Shown here piece after piece: positions 9,628 through 14,716 of a DNA stretch of 14,716 nt. The first letter of the stretch is position 1. Every line of letters starts with the position of its first letter. Source of the stretch: Streptomyces katrae (lineage in GTDB: Bacteria; Actinomycetota; Actinomycetes; Streptomycetales; Streptomycetaceae). The stretch is taken from NCBI RefSeq assembly GCF_000966975.1, contig NZ_JZWV01000456.1, positions 1 through 14,716 of the forward strand, written 5' to 3'. The notes under the pieces are model-generated. The model was not told the DNA's origin, ran no database searches, and saw nothing but the letters and a program-made list of their open reading frames with translations. Both the position numbers and the translations under genes were made by a program.

Positions 9628-10845
9628 ATGACCTCAGCCGAAGCCGCACACATCGCCATGTTCTCCATCGCCGCCCCCGGGCACGTGAACCCGAGCATCG
9701 AGGTGATCCGGGAACTGGTCGCCAGGGGCCACCGCGTCAGCTACGCCATTCCCGCCTCCTTCGCCGGGAAGGTCGCCGAGACCGGAGCCACCCCGGTGGT
9801 CTGGAAATCCGTCCTGCCCACCGAGGACGAGCCGGAGGCCTGGGGCACCGAGCTCATCGACCACCTCGAACCCTTCCTGGACGACGCCGTGCAGGCACTC
9901 CCGCAGCTCGCGGCCGCCTTCGAGGGTGACGAACCGGACCTCGTCCTCCACGACGTGACCTCCTACCCGGCCCGTGTCCTCGCCCACCGCTGGGGGGTCC
10001 CCGCGATCTCCCTCTCCCCGAACCTGGTGGCCTGGGAGGGCTACGAGGAGGAGGTGGGCATCCCCATGACCGCCGAACTGCGCGCGAGCGAGCGCGGCAA
10101 GGCGTACTACGCCCGCTTCCGCGCCTGGCTCGACGAGAACGGCGTCGACGAGGACGCGGACCGCTTCGTCGGCAGGCCGCGGCGCAGCATCGTGCTGATC
10201 CCGCGCGCCCTCCAGCCCCACGCCGACCGGGTCGACTCCTCCGTCCACACCTTCGTCGGGGCCTGCCAGGGCGACCGCAGCGCCACCCAGGGCACCTGGG
10301 AGCGGCCGGCGGGAGCCGAGGGGAAGAAGGTCCTGCTGGTCTCGCTCGGATCCACCTTCACCAAGCAGCCCGCCTTCTACCGCGCCTGTGTCGAGGCCTT
10401 CGGGGACCTGCCCGGCTGGCACGTCGTCCTGCAGATCGGCAGGTTCACCGACGAGGCCGAACTGGGGGAGGTCCCCGCCAACGTCGAGGTCCACCGCTGG
10501 GTCCCCCAGCTGGACATCCTCCGCCAGGCCGACGCCTTCATCACCCACGCCGGCGCCGGCGGCAGCCAGGAGGGACTGGCCACCGGCACCCCGATGGTCG
10601 CGGTCCCGCAGGCCGTCGACCAGTTCGGCAACGCCGACATGCTGGCCTCCCTCGGGGTGGCGCGGCACGTCCCGATGGAGGAGGCCGACGCCGAAACCCT
10701 CCGCGAGGCCGTCCTCGGCCTGCTCGCCGACCCCCGGGTCGCCGTCCGCGCCGAGGAGATCCGCGCCGGGATGGCCGCCGAGGGCGGCACCGGCCGCGCC
10801 GCCGACCTCATCGAGGCCGCGCTGCCGCAGCGGAACACCCCCTAG
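9628..10845 (+). CDS. Macrolide-inactivating glycosyltransferase, OleD/Mgt type (GT1)
   Basis: A 405-residue family-GT1, GT-B-fold enzyme that would move glucose from UDP-glucose to a hydroxyl of a natural product; OleD and Mgt inactivate macrolides at the desosamine 2'-OH. From memory it follows Streptomyces antibioticus OleD closely over its whole length: HIAMFSIAA at the N-terminus, [35 protein letters not shown] and [10 protein letters not shown]. The catalytic His of the GHVNPS motif is H19. The donor-binding signature runs from [12 protein letters not shown] (W291) through [17 protein letters not shown] (H307) to [10 protein letters not shown]. OleD has His-Gly-His at the active site; here the first is Pro (PGH), while the catalytic one is kept. 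ATG 9628 is chosen because conserved sequence begins at residue 8 and the promoter ends 7 nt upstream. The operator implies induction, perhaps by a macrolide. Confidence 0.95.
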   Translation: MTSAEAAHIAMFSIAAPGHVNPSIEVIRELVARGHRVSYAIPASFAGKVAETGATPVVWKSVLPTEDEPEAWGTELIDHLEPFLDDAVQALPQLAAAFEGDEPDLVLHDVTSYPARVLAHRWGVPAISLSPNLVAWEGYEEEVGIPMTAELRASERGKAYYARFRAWLDENGVDEDADRFVGRPRRSIVLIPRALQPHADRVDSSVHTFVGACQGDRSATQGTWERPAGAEGKKVLLVSLGSTFTKQPAFYRACVEAFGDLPGWHVVLQIGRFTDEAELGEVPANVEVHRWVPQLDILRQADAFITHAGAGGSQEGLATGTPMVAVPQAVDQFGNADMLASLGVARHVPMEEADAETLREAVLGLLADPRVAVRAEEIRAGMAAEGGTGRAADLIEAALPQRNTP

Positions 10846-10854
10846 GGTGCGGCC
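10843..10854 (+). promoter_or_regulatory. Putative leaderless -10 element of the DUF1697 gene
   Basis: TAGGGT (10843-10848) fits TAnnnT and ends 6 nt before the ATG at 10855. Its first three bases are the stop codon of the glycosyltransferase gene. No Shine-Dalgarno sequence and no clear -35 are visible, so the gene could be expressed both by read-through and from its own leaderless start. Confidence 0.45.
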
Positions 10855-11451
10855 ATGACGAAGAGAACGGCCCCGGTGAAGAAGGCCCCGGTGACGAAGG
10901 CCCCGATGAAAAAGTACGCGGCGCTGCTGCGCGGCATCAACGTCGGCGGGAAGAAGAAGGTCCCCATGGCGGAACTCCGTTCCGTGCTGGAGGAGCTCGG
11001 CCACCGCGACGTGCAGACCTACCTGCAGAGCGGCAATGCCGTCTTCAGCAGCGCGGGCCAGGACCCCGCCGCCCTCGCCCGGGAGCTGGAGGCGGCCGTA
11101 GAGTCCCGGTTCGGCTTCCCGGTGAAGGTACTGGTGGTCGACGGCGCCTACCTGCGCGCCGTCGCCGAGGCCTGCCCCTTCCCCGCCGCCGAGCTGGAGG
11201 GCAGGCAGCTGCACGCCACCTTCTTCTCGGAGCAGCCCGCCCCGGACCGCTTCGCGGCGATCGACCCGGCCGCTTACCTCCCCGAGGAGTACCGCCTGGG
11301 CGACCGCGTCCTCTACCTCTACGCCCCGGGCGGCCTGGGCACCTCCGAGCTGGGCGCCGCCCTCCACAGGCCGGCCGTCCTCAAGGGCGTCGACGCGACC
11401 ACCCGCAACTGGAACACGGTCGCCAAACTGGTCGAGCTGACCGCCGACTAG
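10855..11451 (+). CDS. DUF1697 family protein
   Basis: A 198-residue cytoplasmic protein of the DUF1697 family, whose biochemical role is unknown. The family hallmarks are present: KKYAALLRGINVGGKKKVPM near residues 19-38, AELRSVLEELGHRDVQTYLQ, SGNAVF, and the C-terminal RNWNTVAKLVEL. Residues 6-20 are an unusual lysine-rich extension made of three copies of a five-residue unit (APVKK, APVTK, APMKK) encoded by a 15-bp tandem repeat. The first ATG at 10855 has a leaderless -10 element at the right spacing. The ATG at 10906 would give a standard-length family member but has no ribosome-binding site. It follows the glycosyltransferase by 9 bp and converges with the small secreted-protein gene, 12 bp away. 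Confidence 0.9.
   Translation: MTKRTAPVKKAPVTKAPMKKYAALLRGINVGGKKKVPMAELRSVLEELGHRDVQTYLQSGNAVFSSAGQDPAALARELEAAVESRFGFPVKVLVVDGAYLRAVAEACPFPAAELEGRQLHATFFSEQPAPDRFAAIDPAAYLPEEYRLGDRVLYLYAPGGLGTSELGAALHRPAVLKGVDATTRNWNTVAKLVELTAD
10870..10914 (+). repeat. Three 15-bp in-frame tandem repeats at the DUF1697 N-terminus
   Basis: GCCCCGGTGAAGAAG, GCCCCGGTGACGAAG and GCCCCGATGAAAAAG occur head to tail at 10870, 10885 and 10900. The units differ at one to three bases and each encodes AP-V/M-K/T-K. Copy number could change without shifting the frame. Confidence 0.85.
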
Positions 11452-11463
11452 GGGCAGTCCGGT

Positions 11464-11670
11464 TCAGGTCGTGGTGATGGGCTTGCCGTCGTACTGGCCG
11501 CCCGTGCAGATCCACAGGCCCGTGGCGGAGTCGTAGACCACCTTTCCGACACCGTCCGCCACGCACTCCGGTCCGGTGACGGCCGGTACGACGGCCTGCG
11601 CGACGGGGACGGCGGCTCCGAAGGCGGCCAGCAGGAGGGCGGCGGTGAATCCGAGGAGTCGGGTACGCAT
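11464..11670 (-). CDS. Small secreted protein with one cysteine pair
   Basis: A 68-residue exported protein. MRTR followed by LLGFTAALLLAAFGAAVPVAQA is a typical Sec signal peptide, with likely cleavage after the AQA at about residue 26. The mature part is only some 42 residues and has two cysteines, in GPECVADG and GLWICTGG, that could form one disulfide. It ends with GGQYDGKPITTT. The pattern 'Cys, Gly-rich turn, V-x-Y-D/S, LW-x-C-x-GG-x-x-D-G-x-P-I' is one I associate with a streptomycete family of small secreted hypotheticals; I know no function for it. The ATG at 11670 has GGGAG about 5 nt upstream. A much longer open frame continues upstream of this ATG but only shadows the genes on the other strand. 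Confidence 0.85.
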   Translation of the reverse strand: MRTRLLGFTAALLLAAFGAAVPVAQAVVPAVTGPECVADGVGKVVYDSATGLWICTGGQYDGKPITTT

Positions 11671-11769
11671 GGCAGCTCCCGTGGGGACGAGCGGCACCGA
11701 CACGTCACCACCAGCTTCGCCCCGCCCCGCGCCGGGCGCACTCCGGGGGCGCTTCCCACGGGCGAGGGG

Positions 11770-11781
11770 CAGGCTGGTGTC
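11770..11781 (+). promoter_or_regulatory. Putative leaderless -10 element of the membrane-protein gene
   Basis: CAGGCT (11770-11775) ends 6 nt before the ATG at 11782. The identical hexamer and spacing precede the PanE-like gene at 13246. No Shine-Dalgarno sequence is visible. Confidence 0.45.
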
Positions 11782-13176
11782 ATGGCGAACACGCGCGATG
11801 TTTCCGTGGGTGCGCCTGACGGCGCCGGCCGGCGGCAGGTCCTGATCGACGGCGATGTCGTGGGAGAGGCCCGGTCCCCCGGACAACTCCGCAGGATCCT
11901 GCAACGTGCCGGAGTGCCCCCCGACCACCCCGTCTACTGGCGGGGCGCCGACTCCACGGTCTGGCCGAGGGCGGGATGGCGCCGGACCATCGCCTTCGTC
12001 ATGATCGCCGGATTCGTCGCGACCGCGGTTCCGCTCTTCCAGATCGGACTGGCGGACAGCGGCAACGCCCTGACCTACGGGGGCCGCATCGCGGGAGTCA
12101 CCGTCCTCTTCGCGGCCGTGGTGGAAGTGATCGCCGTCGGGGCCGCCGTCAACTACTGGTACTGGAACAAGCCGCCGTGGCGCTACTCGGGGGCGGTCGT
12201 CCTGGCCGGAGTCGCGATCTCCCTGCTCTGCAGCATCTCCTTGCTGCTGTTGCAGATCGGCGAGCATTTCAACAAGTACACCGCGGTCGGGATCATCCTC
12301 GGCACATGGTCCCTGGCGGCGCTGATCGGACTCGTCAAATGCCGGGCGTGGAAGGGGCTCCGCAACCCCAAGAAGATCGCGGTCGGGGCCGTCGTCTCGG
12401 CCCTGCTCGCCAGCGCCAACCTGGCCTATTCGCAGATCTATCTCCCCTACGTGACGACGCCGCTGATACAGAGCGGGGCGGAGTTCAAGGAGGCCAGCCT
12501 GCGGAAGGATCAGGACCGCATGTACGTGACGGTCCACCTGTACGTCAGGAACGCCGGCCGGGTTCCCGTTTACATACTCGACAGCATTTACTGGGTCCAC
12601 GGCGGGCCCGCGAACATCGAGGGCGTCAAGACCCACCGATACGAGTTGATCTACGACGGCGACTTCGTCTCGCCGGTGGGCCGCGTGCTGAAGCCGGGGG
12701 AGGAAATCGCACAGGACGAGGTGGTCCAGGTCCTGAACGCGGAAAAGAAGAACTTCGAAGTGATCAGGGCCCAGACCGAGGTCTACGCGATCAGGGAGGA
12801 CCGGGTGAAAATGGGCCCTGACTACTCGCGTTCCGGGATAGGGGGAAGGGATCTCCAAATGGAGACCGAGAAAGGGGACCCGCCGAGTGTCAAGTACCGT
12901 TACCGGGCCAGGATCTCGAACAGCAGCGAAATCCTGAACGTGACCCGCGACGAGCAGCGCATCACCGTGTGGAGGACGGCCAGTCCCGAATGGCCGGGCA
13001 TCGTCGTGGACGTGTCGCCCCCGGGTGAACGGATAGCCTTCGACCCGCTGAACCCCTACGCGAACGAAAAGGCCATCGACCGGTACGGGCTCGCGCAGGT
13101 GCGCGGCTCCACGGTGGAGGTCCCCTACGCGGAACTGCTGGAGAAGGCCGGCGCCGTCCAGAAGGGCACGGGTTAG
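11782..13176 (+). CDS. Unrecognised membrane protein with large C-terminal domain
   Basis: A 464-residue protein whose family I do not recognise. Residues 1-68 are soluble and contain QVLIDGDVVGEARSPGQL and a DHPVYWRGADSTVWP segment. Five hydrophobic segments follow at about 69-90, 103-125, 136-158, 167-186 and 200-220. Residues 225-464 form a hydrophilic, probably beta-rich domain (YVTVHLYVRNAGRVPVYILD, ITVWRTASPEWPGIVVDV). With a cytoplasmic N-terminus, five helices would put this domain outside the cell. The gene stands alone, divergent from the small secreted-protein gene and followed by the PanE-like gene. Its coding sequence uses more A/T-ending codons (four ATA, several AAA and TTG) than most neighbours, hinting at accessory or recently gained DNA. 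The gene is real; its function is unknown. Confidence 0.85.
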   Translation: MANTRDVSVGAPDGAGRRQVLIDGDVVGEARSPGQLRRILQRAGVPPDHPVYWRGADSTVWPRAGWRRTIAFVMIAGFVATAVPLFQIGLADSGNALTYGGRIAGVTVLFAAVVEVIAVGAAVNYWYWNKPPWRYSGAVVLAGVAISLLCSISLLLLQIGEHFNKYTAVGIILGTWSLAALIGLVKCRAWKGLRNPKKIAVGAVVSALLASANLAYSQIYLPYVTTPLIQSGAEFKEASLRKDQDRMYVTVHLYVRNAGRVPVYILDSIYWVHGGPANIEGVKTHRYELIYDGDFVSPVGRVLKPGEEIAQDEVVQVLNAEKKNFEVIRAQTEVYAIREDRVKMGPDYSRSGIGGRDLQMETEKGDPPSVKYRYRARISNSSEILNVTRDEQRITVWRTASPEWPGIVVDVSPPGERIAFDPLNPYANEKAIDRYGLAQVRGSTVEVPYAELLEKAGAVQKGTG

Positions 13177-13180
13177 ACCG

Positions 13181-13210
13181 GCCGGGGGCACGGCCCGCAC
13201 GTACCCCGGC
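13181..13210 (+). terminator. Weak hairpin after the membrane-protein gene
   Basis: GCCGGGG (13181-13187) and CCCCGGC (13204-13210) are perfect inverted arms around a 16-nt loop, starting 4 nt after the stop codon. No U-tract is present. This could end transcription before the PanE-like gene. Confidence 0.3.
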
Positions 13211-13213
13211 TCG

Positions 13214-13245
13214 GACGGTGTGCGACGGTGTGCCAGGCTCTGGTC
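13214..13245 (+). promoter_or_regulatory. Tandem 10-bp repeat and leaderless -10 element of the PanE-like gene
   Basis: GACGGTGTGC occurs twice in direct tandem at 13214-13223 and 13224-13233. It abuts CAGGCT (13234-13239), which ends 6 nt before the ATG at 13246. The repeats fill the space where the -35 and spacer should be, and their 10-bp period places both copies on the same face of the helix. Confidence 0.5.
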
Positions 13246-14247
13246 ATGCGTTACATCATCATCGGCGCCGGAGCGGTCGGCGCGACCATCGGGGGCCGGC
13301 TCGCGGAATCGGGCCGGGAGGTCGTCCTCGTCGCGCGCGGCGCACACGCCGAGGCGCTGCGGACGAGCGGGCTGCGGCTCACCACCGCCGACAAAAAGCG
13401 CGTCCACCGCCTCCCCGTGGCCACCCGGCCGGCCGACCTCGGCGAACTGCGCCCGGACGACGTGCTGTTCCTGACGGTGAAGACCCAGGACGCCGTCGCC
13501 GCACTGGACACCTGGGGCGCCGCCGAGGTCGCCGGCGGCGGCACGGCCGCGCAGCGGCTCCCGCTGCTGTGCGCGCAGAACGGAGTGGAGAGCGAGCGCC
13601 TGGCCCTGCGCCGCTTCGCGCGCGTCTACGGCGTCTGCGTCTGGCTCCCCTCCACCTTCCTGGAACCCGGAGTGGTCTCCGCGCTGTGCTCCCCGCTGAC
13701 GGGGATCCTGCACCTCGGGCGGGCCGCCGGCGGAGCCGACCGGCGGATCCGGGAGGTCGCGGCCGACCTGGACGGGGCGGGGTTCGAGGCGCCGGTCGTC
13801 GAGGACGTGATGCGCTGGAAGTACGCCAAGCTCCTCGGCAACCTGGGCAACGCGATCCAGGCCACCACCGGCCCCGAGCCCGACCCGGCCAAGGCGGCCC
13901 TGATGCTGCGGGCGGTCCACGAGGCGAAGGCCGTCTTCGGCGCGGCGGGCATCGCGTACGCCTCGGAAGCCGAACAGTCGGCGGCCCGCGACGGCAAGGT
14001 CGAGCAGCCGGCGGGGATCCGCGGGGGATCGTCCTGGCAGAGCCTGGCCCGTGGGACGGGGTCGGTGGAGGCGGATTATCTCAACGGTGAGATCTGCCTG
14101 TTGGGGCGGCTGCACGGCGTTCCCACGCCCGTCAACGAGGTGCTGCGGCATGCGGCGAACATCTTCGCGCGGGAGTCGCTGCCGCCGGGGGCCATGTCCA
14201 TCGCCGACCTGACGGCCCTCGCCGACGAGGCCGCCGGCCGCCCGTAG
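13246..14247 (+). CDS. Ketopantoate reductase-family (PanE/ApbA) oxidoreductase
   Basis: A 333-residue NADPH-dependent dehydrogenase of the PanE/ApbA family. Classic members reduce 2-dehydropantoate to pantoate for coenzyme A synthesis, but many paralogues have other substrates. The Rossmann motif GAGAVG (residues 8-13) follows the start. AQNG with N112 and WKYAKLLGN with K195 align with E. coli N98 and catalytic K176. S263 and E275 (in EADYLNG) sit 12 residues apart, like E. coli S244 and E256. All catalytic positions are therefore kept, and the length is slightly above the usual ~300. ATG 13246 is chosen over an in-frame GTG at 13228 because the Rossmann strand starts at once and a -10 hexamer lies 6 nt upstream. 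No other pantothenate gene is nearby, so I give no gene symbol. Confidence 0.9.
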   Translation: MRYIIIGAGAVGATIGGRLAESGREVVLVARGAHAEALRTSGLRLTTADKKRVHRLPVATRPADLGELRPDDVLFLTVKTQDAVAALDTWGAAEVAGGGTAAQRLPLLCAQNGVESERLALRRFARVYGVCVWLPSTFLEPGVVSALCSPLTGILHLGRAAGGADRRIREVAADLDGAGFEAPVVEDVMRWKYAKLLGNLGNAIQATTGPEPDPAKAALMLRAVHEAKAVFGAAGIAYASEAEQSAARDGKVEQPAGIRGGSSWQSLARGTGSVEADYLNGEICLLGRLHGVPTPVNEVLRHAANIFARESLPPGAMSIADLTALADEAAGRP

Positions 14248-14250
14248 CCA

Positions 14251-14286
14251 CCGCTGCGCGGGGCCGGGAGCGGCGCCGCGCAGCGG
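14251..14286. terminator. Bidirectional terminator hairpin between convergent genes
   Basis: CCGCTGCGCGG (14251-14261) and CCGCGCAGCGG (14276-14286) form a perfect 11-bp stem with a 14-nt loop. It fills the 40-bp gap between the PanE-like stop codon (14247) and the CbiX-like stop codon (14288). No U-tract flanks it, as is usual for high-GC actinobacterial terminators. Confidence 0.65.
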
Positions 14287-14287
14287 G

Positions 14288-14716
14288 TCAGGCCGTCAGG
14301 GCCGGAAGGGCCGGGCCGGCCCCGGCGGTTTCGTCGTAGCGGCGGAGCAGGAGGGCGGCCAGTTCCGGGGCGGAGCCCAGGACTTCGGCCACCGCGTCCG
14401 CCCCGGCGGCTTCGGCACCGGTCACGATCCGGTCGGGAAGGCGGCCCGGGGCGATGACGTACGGGGCCACCACCACACGGCGGACGCCCTCCGCACGCAG
14501 CGCGCGGACGGCGTCCTCCGTACGGGGAAGCGCGGCGGAGGCGAACGCAGGCCGCACGGCGCACCAACCGGTGAGCCGCCACTCCCGCGCGATTTCAGCG
14601 ATCACTGCGATCGCCTCCGGGTCTGAGGATCCGGCGGACGCGAGGACGACACCCGTCGTCGCACGGTCCGCCGCGCCGAGGCCGACACCGGCCTCGGCGA
14701 GGCGCCGCTCCAGGGA
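14288..14716 (-). CDS. CbiX-like sirohydrochlorin/cobalt chelatase family protein (N-terminus cut by window edge)
   Basis: The C-terminal 142 residues of a protein of the CbiX/SirB chelatase family, which inserts cobalt or iron into sirohydrochlorin for cobalamin or siroheme synthesis. The reading frame is open to the right edge, so the start lies outside the window. Family features are GVVLASAGSSDPEA near the start of the visible part, VRPAFASAALPRTEDAVRALRAEG, and VRRVVVAPYVIAPGRLPDRI, the repeat-like 'VVVAPYVLAPG' strand of these proteins, followed by a short Ala-rich end. The metal-binding histidines expected in the N-terminal half cannot be seen here. An internal GTG at 14605 could be mistaken for a start, but the homology continues upstream of it. 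The gene converges with the PanE-like gene at a strong hairpin. Whether it serves siroheme or cobalamin depends on genes beyond the window. Confidence 0.85.
   Translation of the reverse strand, partial: SLERRLAEAGVGLGAADRATTGVVLASAGSSDPEAIAVIAEIAREWRLTGWCAVRPAFASAALPRTEDAVRALRAEGVRRVVVAPYVIAPGRLPDRIVTGAEAAGADAVAEVLGSAPELAALLLRRYDETAGAGPALPALTA

Noticed and set aside
9634..11367. 577-codon open frame on the minus strand opposite the glycosyltransferase and DUF1697 genes
   Set aside because: Gly/Val-rich shadow spanning two well-supported genes on the other strand.
11678..11762. CCCGTGGG / CCCACGGG arms about 70 nt apart between the secreted-protein and membrane-protein genes
   Set aside because: Short arms and a long spacer make a functional fold unlikely in such GC-rich DNA.
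11464..14151. 895-codon open frame on the minus strand
   Set aside because: Only its last 68 codons (11464-11670) are a real gene. The rest lies antisense to the membrane-protein and PanE-like genes and is Arg/Gly/Pro/Asp-rich low-complexity sequence, as expected from GC-rich shadow frames.

Overview
The window looks like chromosomal DNA of a Streptomyces or close relative. GC is very high, third codon positions are almost all G or C, GTG starts occur, and nearly every protein resembles a streptomycete family. No TTA codon was seen in the frames I read. I saw no tRNA, rRNA, CRISPR array, insertion sequence or integrase. I count fourteen genes, two of them cut by the window edges.

Left part (1-5454): a glycogen-to-trehalose locus. 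treY (minus strand, C-terminus beyond the left edge) and glgX (minus strand) flank an MFS transporter on the plus strand. GlgX would debranch glycogen. TreY would turn the released malto-oligosaccharides into maltooligosyl-trehalose. TreZ, needed to release trehalose, is not in the window. The MFS gene is divergent from treY and overlaps the 3' end of glgX by 16 bp.

Middle (5455-7932): a 420-residue protein of the streptomycete 'SAV2148-like' HEPN type. Its HEPN RNxxxH motif carries Arg in place of His, and a PLD-like C-terminal domain follows. Next come a candidate 40-codon ORF and a DnaQ-type 3'-5' exonuclease, joined by an ATGA stop/start overlap.

Centre (7987-11451): a minus-strand pair, an APH-fold phosphotransferase coupled by a TGATG overlap to an unrecognised His-rich 216-residue protein. 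Divergent from it is an OleD/Mgt-type macrolide glycosyltransferase, and then a DUF1697 protein. The glycosyltransferase promoter has a perfect 19-bp inverted repeat between its -35 and -10 boxes, most simply a TetR-type operator. No TetR-like gene is in the window.

Right part (11464-14716): a small secreted Cys-pair protein, an unrecognised 464-residue membrane protein, a PanE/ApbA-family reductase, and the C-terminal part of a CbiX-like chelatase. The last two converge on a strong hairpin.

A recurring theme is apparent leaderless transcription. Five genes have a TAnnnT or CAGGCT hexamer exactly 6-7 nt before the start codon and no Shine-Dalgarno sequence. I found no clear multi-gene novel system. 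The best leads are the HEPN/PLD-like protein, the operator-controlled glycosyltransferase beside the APH/unknown pair, and the coupled small ORF.
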